Part shown: piece by piece, positions 1-7,817 of the stretch
How the letters are laid out: each line of letters starts with the position of its first letter
How positions within the stretch are numbered: the stretch's first letter is position 1
Source of the DNA: an uncultured Eubacteriales bacterium
Lineage (GTDB): Bacteria; Bacillota; Clostridia; Christensenellales; UBA1242
Direction: 5' to 3'
Length of the DNA: 11,676 bases
NCBI GenBank assembly: GCA_905187655.1
Contig: CAJJIV010000025.1
Span: forward strand, 1-11,676
Notes under the pieces: generated by a model
Told to the model about the DNA's origin: nothing
Databases searched by the model: none
The model's input: only the letters and a program-made list of their open reading frames with translations
Translations under genes and position numbers: made by a program

Positions 1-989
1 GGTGCCAAGTTTAATTCCGATGGTTTTTTCCCTGCCATATAATTAAAATAAGCTTGACTTGCAATCATGGCAGCATTATCAGTACAAAGTTTAAGTGGTG
101 GATAATATACTTTTGCTCCAATAGAACCACACATTTTTTCCATCTCTTCCCTAAGTTTTAAATTTGCCGAAACACCGCCTGCTAATACTATTTTTTTGTA
201 GCCTGTTTTTATTAATTCCTGTTTTGTTCTATTTACAAGTTGCATAACAGCCTCAGCCTGAAAAGAACAACAAACGTCGGCAATATTAACTTCTTCATTC
301 TTTTGTCTTTTATTATGCAGATAATTAATTACCGCCGTTTTAAGACCACTATATGAAAAGTTATCTCCATGCTCTTTTGCTGGGTTAATGAAATTAATGT
401 TTTTTTCTCCTTGTTCGGCCATTTTTTGAACACTAGGCCCTCCAGGATAAGGAAGCCCGCACTCCCTTGCAACTTTATCAAAGGCTTCACCAATAGCATC
501 ATCCATTGTTGTTGCAATTAACTTTTTTTCTGTATGGCTTTTCATTTCAAAAAGTGCAGTATGTCCCCCACTTACTACAAGACATAAAAATGGCGGATCT
601 AAATCTTTATGAGCAATAAAATTACTGCTAATGTGCCCTTCTATATGATTAACACCATACAGCGGTATTCCGCTTGCGTAGCTTAGCCCCTTAGCAAACG
701 ACACACCAACAATTAGTGCTCCAAGCAAACCAGCACCATAAGTTACCGCAATTGCAGATATGTCTTTTAATTCTAAGTTTGCTTGTTTTAATGCCTCTTT
801 GTAACAAAACTCAATATTTTTAGTATGGTTTCTGGAAGCGATTTCAGGAACCACACCACCGTAAAGGGTATGAATATCTATTTGCGATGAAATGACAAGC
901 GAAACAACTTCTCTACCATTCTTGACAATAGCAACTGAAGTATCATCACATGAACTTTCTATTCCTAGTATATATATGTCTTTTTTCAT
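1..989 (-). CDS. tsaD: tRNA N6-threonylcarbamoyladenosine transferase TsaD (3' end cut by window)
   Basis: TsaD transfers the threonylcarbamoyl group from threonylcarbamoyl-AMP to A37 of ANN-decoding tRNAs, in the cytoplasm, with TsaB and TsaE. My translation gives 329 complete residues still open at base 1. Full-length proteins are about 335-340 residues, so only the last few are missing. Visible family motifs are ESSCDDTSVAIV (residues 11-22), the metal-binding pair in NHIEGHI (His115 and His119), VVSGGHT (138-144), GEAFDKVAR (167-175) with YPGGP following, the glycine-rich LAGGVSAN (269-276), and CTDNAAMIA with metal ligand Asp304. The ATG at 989-987 overlaps the prfB stop by one base (TAATG). 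An AAAGGT site at 1004-999, nine bases upstream and inside the prfB end, supports this start and suggests translational coupling. The context (tRNA-modifying gene behind a release-factor gene) fits a translation operon. Confidence 0.96.
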   Translation of the reverse strand, partial: MKKDIYILGIESSCDDTSVAIVKNGREVVSLVISSQIDIHTLYGGVVPEIASRNHTKNIEFCYKEALKQANLELKDISAIAVTYGAGLLGALIVGVSFAKGLSYASGIPLYGVNHIEGHISSNFIAHKDLDPPFLCLVVSGGHTALFEMKSHTEKKLIATTMDDAIGEAFDKVARECGLPYPGGPSVQKMAEQGEKNINFINPAKEHGDNFSYSGLKTAVINYLHNKRQKNEEVNIADVCCSFQAEAVMQLVNRTKQELIKTGYKKIVLAGGVSANLKLREEMEKMCGSIGAKVYYPPLKLCTDNAAMIASQAYFNYMAGKKPSELNLA

Positions 990-2080
990 TAATTATCTAC
1001 CTTTAAAAATGAATCTATAAATGTTTGTATCTCACCATCTAGCACCGCTGTAGTATTTGATGTTTCTTCACCAGTGCGGTGGTCTTTTACCAAATTATAT
1101 GGGTGTAATACATATGACCTTATTTGACTACCCCATTCAATTTTTTTATTTTCTTTGCTTGCAAGCCTTCTTTGTTTTTCTTTCTCTGCCAAATCCATTT
1201 CTAGCAACTTAGAATACAGCATACTCATTGCCATTTCCTTGTTTTGCAACTGACTTCTTTCATTTTGACATTGTACCACTAAGCCAGTTGGTAAGTGTGT
1301 GATTCTTATTGCGCTTTCAGTTTTGTTTACATGTTGTCCACCCGCTCCACTACTTCGATAGGTGTCTATTTTAAGGTCAGATGGCTTAATTTCTATATTA
1401 GGTGCTTGATTAATAAATGGTGCAACTTCTACTGATGCAAAAGAAGTGTGCCTTCGGTTGTTTGCATCAAATGGAGACAATCTAACTAGCCTATGCACGC
1501 CTTTTTCTGTCTTTAAGTAACCATAAGCAAACGCACCATCAACTAAAATGGATATACTTTTTATGCCAGCTCCTTCACCCGGTTGATAGTCTAAAATGCT
1601 AACTTTATAACCTTGTTTTTCTGCGTACCTAATGTACATTCTAGACAACATTTCTGCCCAATCTTGTGCTTCTTCTCCGCCTGCTCCTGGGTGCAGAGAT
1701 ATTACAGCAGGACCATCATCATAGGGCTTGTTTAATAATTGCTTTATCCATAACGATTGTAAAAGAAATTCAGTTTCTTCTTCGTAAGACTTAATTTCTT
1801 CTTCGTTATATATACTAGGGTCTTCTTCGCTAAGATCGATAATTGCTTTAAGATCGTTTAATTTTAATGAAACTTTATAAATGTCGTTTTTAATTTTTTC
1901 TAAGTCTGATTTCTTCTTATTTAACGAAGCCATAATGCCAGGCTGATTCCAATTGACATTATCCGACAATTCCAAGTCTACTTCAGATATCTTTTTATCT
2001 AGGTCGGCAAACTTGGAACAAACAATATTAAACCTTTGTTTTAATAATTCATAGTCTTGTTTTAAATCATATAAATTCAT
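989..2080 (-). CDS. prfB: Peptide chain release factor 2 (RF2), without the programmed frameshift
   Basis: RF2 recognises UAA and UGA in the ribosomal A site and triggers peptide release. Counting from the chosen start, the protein is 363 residues, close to E. coli RF2 (365). It has an N-terminal helical domain (about 1-110), the stop-recognition tripeptide SPF at 202-204 (the mark of RF2 rather than RF1), and the catalytic GGQ at 247-249 in SGAGGQHVNKTESA. An in-frame ATG seven codons upstream (2101) is possible. I chose 2080 because family members start with a sequence like MNLYDLKQDYELLKQR. Neither ATG has a Shine-Dalgarno site. The reading frame has no in-frame TGA near codons 20-30, so the autoregulatory +1 frameshift found in most bacterial prfB genes is absent. 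It lies just after the terminator of the unknown operon and shares one base with tsaD. Confidence 0.96.
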   Translation of the reverse strand: MNLYDLKQDYELLKQRFNIVCSKFADLDKKISEVDLELSDNVNWNQPGIMASLNKKKSDLEKIKNDIYKVSLKLNDLKAIIDLSEEDPSIYNEEEIKSYEEETEFLLQSLWIKQLLNKPYDDGPAVISLHPGAGGEEAQDWAEMLSRMYIRYAEKQGYKVSILDYQPGEGAGIKSISILVDGAFAYGYLKTEKGVHRLVRLSPFDANNRRHTSFASVEVAPFINQAPNIEIKPSDLKIDTYRSSGAGGQHVNKTESAIRITHLPTGLVVQCQNERSQLQNKEMAMSMLYSKLLEMDLAEKEKQRRLASKENKKIEWGSQIRSYVLHPYNLVKDHRTGEETSNTTAVLDGEIQTFIDSFLKVDN

Positions 2081-2127
2081 ATTGACTATTTTACCATACA
2101 TATTTAATTTTGTCTATTATCAAACAA

Positions 2128-2149
2128 AACACAACAAAATTGTTGTGTT
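2128..2149 (-). terminator. Intrinsic terminator-like hairpin closing the four-gene operon
   Basis: A perfect inverted repeat (AACACAACA, 4-base loop, TGTTGTGTT; 9-10 bp stem) lies eight bases after the TAA of the fourth unknown gene. On the minus strand it runs into a T-rich stretch (TTGTTTG). The stem has only three G-C pairs, so it may be leaky and allow some read-through into prfB, for which no convincing promoter is seen. The plus strand lacks a T tract after the stem, so it fits minus-strand termination better. Confidence 0.6.
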
Positions 2150-2156
2150 CTATTTG

Positions 2157-3113
2157 TTAGTGTTTATCTTCAGTTAAACTTTTTAATCTTGATATATCAT
2201 TCAAGCCACCCGTTGCCGTCCCTACTGTTGTCTTTTTTGCTTCTTTACTTTTTGTGTTTTGCTGAGAACTTGAATTTTCTGTCATCTGCTTTAGTTTTTG
2301 TTCAAGCGTAATTGTTTTTTGCACTTGTGGTTGTGGAGTTGTTTGAATTTTTTGTTGTGGTATTGGCTTAACATTTGGTTTTATGGTTGACTGAATTTTG
2401 GTATCACTTGACTTTTCAGGTGCACGTTCTTTAAAAATTTGTTTGACATCTGTCTTTGGCTCGGGCTGTTTGGAAGTATTTAGAACTTGTTCAAGTTTTT
2501 CTTTTTCAATTAGTTTTTTATTCCTTTCTTCAAGAGTTGTAGAACTATTTGTTTTATCCGCCAACTGCTTGTTTATATTATCTAGTTTTGCTCTTGCAAT
2601 TTCTTCTGCAGTTGGAGTTTGGGGCTTTTCTTCTTTAATATTTTCTTTAACAGGCTGTGGTTGCAATTCTATATTATTAGATTCTGGTATTGGTTTGGTT
2701 TCTTTAACCTCATCAACTTTTAATCTTTCATTAATTTCTTCTTGACCACTTATGTTTGCAGTTAATTTTTCAAGGTTGGTTATGTATAATGAAAGATAAC
2801 TGCCTAAGTTTAATTCTCTTGCATGTTTATCAAAAGCAGTTCTAATACACTTTGCCAAAACTCTAATTAAACTTTCAACTCTTCCACCTGCCAAAATGTA
2901 AGCTCTCTTAATTACCGAAGCATACGCTTCAACCTCTTTTACATATTTACCTTTATAATAAGCCCCGGCATCAGCGGTTAACTTCCTGGTCCTAATTAAT
3001 TTTGCACACATATTTTCTATATATGTATCGCATGCTTTAATTATTGCCATAAATTTAACATTGTCATACCATGTTGAAAGTTTGTCGTTTGCGACTATAT
3101 CAACGTTTCCCAT
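2157..3113 (-). CDS. Unknown soluble protein: N-terminal helical domain with long Pro/Gln/Lys-rich tail
   Basis: I do not recognise this 318-residue protein. Residues 1 to about 125 look like a compact helical domain with many Ala, Arg and Lys (for example KRAYILAGGRVESLIRVLAK at 69-88). From about 130 to 318 the sequence turns low-complexity and is probably disordered. It is rich in P, Q, K, E, T and S, interrupted by a charged helix at about 168-212, and ends in a short possible helix (DISRLKSLTEDKH). No signal peptide, membrane segment or enzymatic motif is visible. The start is well supported by AAGGAG at 3123-3118, four bases before the ATG. It is last in the four-gene operon, 42 bases after its neighbour's stop. 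It could be a cytoplasmic linker or adaptor for the membrane proteins encoded upstream, but that rests on context only. Confidence 0.85.
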   Translation of the reverse strand: MGNVDIVANDKLSTWYDNVKFMAIIKACDTYIENMCAKLIRTRKLTADAGAYYKGKYVKEVEAYASVIKRAYILAGGRVESLIRVLAKCIRTAFDKHARELNLGSYLSLYITNLEKLTANISGQEEINERLKVDEVKETKPIPESNNIELQPQPVKENIKEEKPQTPTAEEIARAKLDNINKQLADKTNSSTTLEERNKKLIEKEKLEQVLNTSKQPEPKTDVKQIFKERAPEKSSDTKIQSTIKPNVKPIPQQKIQTTPQPQVQKTITLEQKLKQMTENSSSQQNTKSKEAKKTTVGTATGGLNDISRLKSLTEDKH

Positions 3114-3155
3114 ATTGCTCCTTATTTAGAAACGCACACCCTATTATCAATTATA

Positions 3156-4577
3156 TTACATTAAAACTTTAAAATATGCAAGATACAAATCTTTTCTATA
3201 AGTTATATTTTTAATTATTTCTTCCTTGGTGTCATTGTAAAGAGCAAGAAATTTAGTCTTAGCTCTTTGCTTATAGTTATGTGCATTAAGTTCGGTTTCA
3301 ATTATACTAAAGATATAATTATTAATATATTGTTTCTCTTTGCTAGATGCAACCCTAAATGAATATTCTTCACATTCATAATCTATTCCATACTTAGACT
3401 TGCACATCTCTTCATATTTTTCTAGCAAATTAATATTATTTACATAAAAGTTATAAACCTTAAGTTGGTCTTCTTGTTCAACAATTTCTTTATCTCGATT
3501 TTCTTTAGATAGTGTACCACAATAAATATTAGTAATTTCATCAAACTCTTTACAATTTGTTTGGTTACTCTTTTTTAAACTATCGGTAATAAGTTTTATT
3601 CTTGCAACCAAATCCTTGTTAATTAACTTCTTCTCTTCAGCACTACTTTCTTCATCAGTCCAACTTGAAATTCCAACTTCTCCGCCATCTAGCATATTAA
3701 AGACTATCTTGTTTTTTAAACCTTCTTCTTCAATAAATTCATCGGATGATGTTTGTTCGGTTGTTTTTTGTTTCCAACCGTTGTCCATTCTTAAATAATA
3801 AAATAATTTGTCATCACCAACGACCTTGCCATTCTCCATTTTCAAAAATTTAGAATCTTTAAAAAATTCCTTAAAATTTTCTTCGGCAATATCATTATTG
3901 GTTTGATCACTTGTTGCAACTATCTCCGAGTCGGCAACCAAGTTTAACATAGCATTTACAGTTTTTATTTTTTTTCTTAAAATTAAGTATAGCACACCAA
4001 ATGAGATGAGCCACATAATTAAGAACAATGAACCATAGATTGCAATAAACCTGTTTTTAATTAAAAAGTAGTCTAAATCAATTTCTATATTCCTAATAAG
4101 CGGATAGCAACAAAGCACTGCCACCAAGCCTATTAATAATGGTGCAATAATAAGCGACAACAAAAGCATTTTCATTTGTTTGTATGCCGGCTCGCCAACA
4201 ACCAACAATTCTTTAGATGTGTAACCAATTTTATCGTTTAAAAAATGCTTACTTTCGTTTAGTTTTACTTCAGTTAACTTGGTGTCTTTAAAAACTTCTT
4301 CTGCTTTTGTTTTTGTAAGTTTTATATATTCGCTTAAAATATTATCTAACTCAGGTAGCGTTGGTACACTATCTGAGTTAGTAATTTGAGTTAACAAATT
4401 TTTCGCTATATAAATGTCGTATAACGTAACTTCAGTTCCATAGTTTGATTTTGCATATTCAACCATGTCCGCTTCTAGAAGTGACATTTTTTTAGCCTTC
4501 ATTTCATTATAGATTCTTACAAACATAGAAACATCTTTCATTTGTTCTACACTGGTTATACAATCGAATCTATACAT
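3156..4577 (-). CDS. Unknown membrane protein with paired transmembrane segments (third gene of operon)
   Basis: I do not recognise this 473-residue protein. An N-terminal helical domain (about 15-95) contains the motif VPTL (71-74), with Tyr84 and Lys91 following, which aligns with the preceding gene's product. Two strongly hydrophobic segments follow (about 137-162, containing Cys156-Cys157, and 177-200), separated by a short acidic loop (NIEIDLDY). RKKIK directly after the second segment predicts both ends inside the cell. The cytoplasmic C-terminal 270 residues start with an acidic, Ser-rich stretch (about 230-315) and continue as predicted helices. No signal peptide or catalytic motif was seen. 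AGGAG at 4591-4587, nine bases upstream, supports the start. It sits 39 bases after its upstream neighbour and 42 before the next gene. It is probably a diverged paralogue of the gene at 6458-4617. Confidence 0.87.
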   Translation of the reverse strand: MYRFDCITSVEQMKDVSMFVRIYNEMKAKKMSLLEADMVEYAKSNYGTEVTLYDIYIAKNLLTQITNSDSVPTLPELDNILSEYIKLTKTKAEEVFKDTKLTEVKLNESKHFLNDKIGYTSKELLVVGEPAYKQMKMLLLSLIIAPLLIGLVAVLCCYPLIRNIEIDLDYFLIKNRFIAIYGSLFLIMWLISFGVLYLILRKKIKTVNAMLNLVADSEIVATSDQTNNDIAEENFKEFFKDSKFLKMENGKVVGDDKLFYYLRMDNGWKQKTTEQTSSDEFIEEEGLKNKIVFNMLDGGEVGISSWTDEESSAEEKKLINKDLVARIKLITDSLKKSNQTNCKEFDEITNIYCGTLSKENRDKEIVEQEDQLKVYNFYVNNINLLEKYEEMCKSKYGIDYECEEYSFRVASSKEKQYINNYIFSIIETELNAHNYKQRAKTKFLALYNDTKEEIIKNITYRKDLYLAYFKVLM

Positions 4578-4616
4578 TTATATTATCTCCTAAACTATAT
4601 TTCCCCCGTTTTGTTT

Positions 4617-6458
4617 TTACATAAAATTGTCTAAGCCATCATGACCTTGCTCTAAAATACCATTACCAGGTGTTAATTTTTTGTCTGTCGAAATAGGACC
4701 TGTAACCGATTTTCCCGCTTTTCCTTTGTTGTTTTTTGCCTTAAGCCGTTCTTCAAGAATACTGTGTGCTTTTTGAGTTACAGAAGCAAATCTCCAACGC
4801 AAATCCTTGTCTTTATTCTTTTCATAAACTTGTCTGAATACTTCTTCAACCAATTCCTTGTTATCTTCGCCATAGCTTTTGATAAGTAATTTTAGTGCTT
4901 TTTGATAGTTTGCTTGTTCAATCTTTTTTAAAAGTATTTCTGCTTCTGACTGTTCTTCAGTATTGACTGCTTCTTCTGTTGGTCCTTCAATTGGAGTCTC
5001 TTCTGCTTCTTCTGTTGGTTCTTCAGTTGGAGTTTCTTCTGCTTCTTCTGTTGGTCCTTCAGTTGAAGTTTCTTCTGCTTCTTCACTAGCATTTATTATT
5101 GCTTGTGCATAACTATAAATTTCATTTATATGTGCAGGAACTTCACGCTGTGCTATCCAGTTGTTTATATTATCTATTTGTCCATCTAATCTAGGATTTG
5201 GCGTTTCATTTATAGCTTTAGCCTCTTTAAGTTCAGCAAGGACCATATAAGCAGTAGATAAACTTGCAGTATAGTCATTGGCTGGTTGGCCATTTAAAAG
5301 ATCTACAGCAGTCTTTTCTGTTTGTATATCGTTTTTGGCTTGTCCATTTGTGCTTAATTCTTCAACAATTAACTTATTTAAATCTCGTATATTTTCATAT
5401 TTGTTTTTTTCAAGGTCAACCAATTTATTTTGTGCATCTTGAAGCGATATACTAGGGTCATTCATTAATTGCACACCAATATCCATCTGCAGTTTGGTAT
5501 TAACTATTTTGTCTGTTATATCTTGATTGTTTTGTATTATAATGCTATTAGTAAAATTTGTATATTCATTAAACAATTGCACAGCTCTTGTTTGCAAAGA
5601 ACCAATAATTGCCTGACTATCTGAATTGATTTCATTTATACTTTGTGAAATAAAACTAGACACTTCGAAACTGTCAAAAGACTCGTTGGCAATTTGAGTT
5701 GCAGATTGTGCACTAAGTTCATTACTTAACGCATTGTCAATTTCTTGCTTGTTCTGTTCATATGCGGCCTTATAGTCGCTTTGACTTATATAATTTTTCC
5801 CGATCGTTGTGTTAAACAATTTATTGCCAAGTATTCCACCATAAGCACTTACACCAAGACCAGCTACACCAGTTAGCGCACTAAGCACACCTGGAACAGC
5901 CGCCACGCTTCCAAATATTGAACCCATAACTGTTGTTAACAAAGTCGCACCAAGCCCACCAATTAGTCCTATTCCACCAACAATTAAAACCGTCCTTAAA
6001 ATATTCTGTCCAAGCTTTTTTTTGCCAGCGCTTGATGCTCTCTTTTTTAATTCGGCTGGAGATATGGTTATTGTTTTGGTCTCACCCTTTTTATTTGTAA
6101 AGGTAAAATTTCTTGGTGTATTTGCATCAGCCTTTGCTGTTCTTAAGTTGTTTGCAGCCTCAGTCTTTTTATTTAAAGTCCAAGTTGCATAATCTTGTAA
6201 CAAACTTTCTTCTTGAGATAAAGTTGGCATTGACCCGCCATTCATCTGTTCAACGTAAGTGATGTCTGCTCGAGTAAATGGCTGAGGAGACATTGCCTCT
6301 GCTTTTGCGATTACTTCTTCTCTACTTAAATTTCCACCATTTTCAGCAAGTATTTTATTGTAGGCATGAATTTTATTAAAAATATATGTAAAAGAAGCGT
6401 TATCTTTAATAGCAAGGTCAGTTGTCCCTGGTGTATTATAATTAAAGTTAAATGCCAT
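4617..6458 (-). CDS. Unknown membrane-associated protein with Gly-rich hydrophobic region and acidic 12-residue repeats (second gene of operon)
   Basis: I do not recognise this 613-residue protein. An N-terminal helical domain (about 22-101) carries MPTL at 77-80, Tyr90 and Lys97, matching the next gene's product in spacing. A basic stretch (KKRASSAGKKK, 138-148) precedes a long Gly/Ala-rich hydrophobic region (about 153-212) with GG and GxxxG patterns, enough for two membrane segments joined by a turn near Pro189. Residues 220-455 are Gln/Asn/Ser-rich helices. Residues 458-496 hold three acidic 12-residue repeats of the type EAEETPTEGPTE. They are followed by a helical region (about 500-577) and a Gly/Lys-rich tail. 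No signal peptide or enzymatic motif is seen. AAGGAG at 6470-6465, six bases upstream, fixes the start. It could be a membrane scaffold or surface-organising protein; function is unknown. Confidence 0.87.
   Translation of the reverse strand: MAFNFNYNTPGTTDLAIKDNASFTYIFNKIHAYNKILAENGGNLSREEVIAKAEAMSPQPFTRADITYVEQMNGGSMPTLSQEESLLQDYATWTLNKKTEAANNLRTAKADANTPRNFTFTNKKGETKTITISPAELKKRASSAGKKKLGQNILRTVLIVGGIGLIGGLGATLLTTVMGSIFGSVAAVPGVLSALTGVAGLGVSAYGGILGNKLFNTTIGKNYISQSDYKAAYEQNKQEIDNALSNELSAQSATQIANESFDSFEVSSFISQSINEINSDSQAIIGSLQTRAVQLFNEYTNFTNSIIIQNNQDITDKIVNTKLQMDIGVQLMNDPSISLQDAQNKLVDLEKNKYENIRDLNKLIVEELSTNGQAKNDIQTEKTAVDLLNGQPANDYTASLSTAYMVLAELKEAKAINETPNPRLDGQIDNINNWIAQREVPAHINEIYSYAQAIINASEEAEETSTEGPTEEAEETPTEEPTEEAEETPIEGPTEEAVNTEEQSEAEILLKKIEQANYQKALKLLIKSYGEDNKELVEEVFRQVYEKNKDKDLRWRFASVTQKAHSILEERLKAKNNKGKAGKSVTGPISTDKKLTPGNGILEQGHDGLDNFM
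4969..5085 (-). repeat. 36-bp in-frame tandem repeat encoding acidic E-A-E-E-T-P-T-E-G-P-T-E units
   Basis: Three adjacent 36-bp copies (4969-5004, 5005-5040, 5041-5076) plus nine bases of a fourth lie within the second unknown gene. On the plus strand each copy starts GCTTCTTCTGTTGG. Copies differ at a few positions (for example GGTCC versus GGTTC, TTGGAG versus TTGAAG). The period is a multiple of three, so copy-number changes would keep the frame and change only the length of an acidic, probably disordered linker. Confidence 0.93.
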
Positions 6459-6511
6459 AATTTTCTCCTTGGTTTTATTATTTCCCCTAAAAGCGCAATT
6501 TACTAACAGTT

Positions 6512-7756
6512 TTATACAATATTTTCATCTGCATCATTACTTGATTCCACATCTTTTGGTTTTGCATTTTCTAAATTTATACCTAGCACAGATGCTACAA
6601 TTTCTTTGTTTGTAATGCCAAAAATTTCTCGCATATTCTCTTCTTCAAAAGACTGTATGGCACTATCCATCGGTCCATGTGTAGATTTTATCATATTTTC
6701 AACTTCTTGGCAAATATTATCAAAGGATTGAGTGGAATTTTCTGTATAACCATAATAGTACATACATGCTTGTGCAAACCCAATCCATCGTTCCAATTGT
6801 TTGTTGTAAGAATCTGGCAATTCCGCACCTATAACTTTTTCAACACGCATTTTATCTAACGCCGAAACTCTTTTTAATACCTCACTAGAAATATTATCGT
6901 TTAACGCCACATTTATTTGTTCACGCATATTTTGATTTTTTCGTTTATTATCTTCTATTTTATTTCTTGTTTCTTTTTGCTGAGTTGCTTTAGATTCTAG
7001 TGCCTTTTTAGACTTTTCTAACTCAGCAGTTTTATCTGAAATGGATTTATTTAATTCCGCTGTTTTTGACTTTAAAGAGTCAACAGCCTTCTTCTTTACA
7101 TCTAATTTTTCTTTATTCTTTTTTTCTCTTGCTTTGCGTTTGTCTTTATCTAACACCGTAACATAAATCAATCCACCTAATGTTACCGCCGCACCGGTGC
7201 TTATACTTCCAATAAACACACCTAGGGTTTCAAGCCCAAACCCCAATATTGCTCCAGCAACACCTGAACCAAGCATTAAAGCGACAATGGTAGCATAAAA
7301 AGCATATTTTAAAACTGATTTAAATTTGTTTATACCTTTAGATAATTTAAATTTTGCTTCACTTCTTTTTAGTTGCTTTTTTAATTTGGGTAAATCTTTT
7401 TTACCTGATTCTTTTGCTTTTTGTGCTTCCTTTGTCTTTGTGGCTACATCTTGCTTTAATGATAGTAATTCTTCATTCATTTTAGACAAAGTTTTAGAAT
7501 TTTCAGAATCAACATTGTCTAATTGCTGAAGACATTTGTTTGCATAGTCATTTAGGTCTCCATATTCCACCGAACCCTCTTTTGTATTGGATCTAATAAA
7601 ATTATACAAACTATTGCAAGTAGCAACATCTCCGTTAAAATATGTTCCTGCAATAATATTAATTAAATTTGATGTTGGTTCATCTGGCTTTGCCGATCTT
7701 AATGTCCTGAAAATCTTTTGAAACTTTTGCGCTTGTAGCAACATTGTTTCTTCCAT
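6512..7756 (-). CDS. Unknown coiled-coil membrane protein with a Gly-rich transmembrane hairpin (first gene of operon)
   Basis: I do not recognise this 414-residue protein. A small helical N-terminal domain (about 5-80) is followed by a charged coiled coil (about 85-148). Two hydrophobic segments rich in Gly and Ala come next (about 151-172 and 176-202, including GSGVAGAILGFG). A second highly charged coiled coil (about 203-285) and a helical C-terminal domain (about 290-395) complete it, with a short acidic tail. Lys/Arg-rich flanks on both sides of the hydrophobic pair predict both ends in the cytoplasm. An in-frame ATG at 7774 would add six residues. I prefer 7756 because GGAGG at 7769-7765 lies eight bases before it. 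It is first behind a near-consensus promoter. The long coiled coils recall SMC/Rad50-like shapes, but no Walker A motif is present. Confidence 0.87.
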   Translation of the reverse strand: MEETMLLQAQKFQKIFRTLRSAKPDEPTSNLINIIAGTYFNGDVATCNSLYNFIRSNTKEGSVEYGDLNDYANKCLQQLDNVDSENSKTLSKMNEELLSLKQDVATKTKEAQKAKESGKKDLPKLKKQLKRSEAKFKLSKGINKFKSVLKYAFYATIVALMLGSGVAGAILGFGLETLGVFIGSISTGAAVTLGGLIYVTVLDKDKRKAREKKNKEKLDVKKKAVDSLKSKTAELNKSISDKTAELEKSKKALESKATQQKETRNKIEDNKRKNQNMREQINVALNDNISSEVLKRVSALDKMRVEKVIGAELPDSYNKQLERWIGFAQACMYYYGYTENSTQSFDNICQEVENMIKSTHGPMDSAIQSFEEENMREIFGITNKEIVASVLGINLENAKPKDVESSNDADENIV

Positions 7757-7764
7757 AAAAGGCA

Positions 7765-7769
7765 CCTCC
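7765..7769 (-). promoter_or_regulatory. Strong ribosome binding site deciding the start of the first operon gene
   Basis: GGAGG, within GGGGGAGGTG on the minus strand, is eight bases before the ATG at 7756. It lies between the two candidate ATGs (7774 and 7756), so it can serve only the second one. Confidence 0.8.
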
Positions 7770-7817
7770 CCCATTCTTTTAGCCCTTTATTTTACTTGCC
7801 AATTTTTTAGTGTCTTA

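Noticed and set aside
1990..2080. RF2 programmed frameshift site in prfB
   Set aside because: No in-frame TGA or CTTTGA-type slippery site occurs near codons 20-30. The reading frame is continuous from ATG to TAA.
2102..2127. prfB promoter with GATAAT as -10
   Set aside because: No TTG-type -35 is found 16-18 bases upstream; that position falls inside the terminator-like hairpin.
2398..2745. 115-codon open frame on the plus strand, Ser/Phe/Leu-rich
   Set aside because: It lies antisense inside the fourth unknown gene over its low-complexity tail, has no ribosome binding site, and its composition is what the Lys/Glu-rich opposite strand would give.
4969..5085. Tandem repeat as a CRISPR array
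   Set aside because: The units are directly adjacent without unique spacers, keep the reading frame and encode an acidic protein repeat.
6512..7756. First operon protein as an SMC/Rad50-type ATPase
   Set aside because: It has long coiled coils but no Walker A, Walker B or signature motif, and a membrane hairpin lies between the coils.
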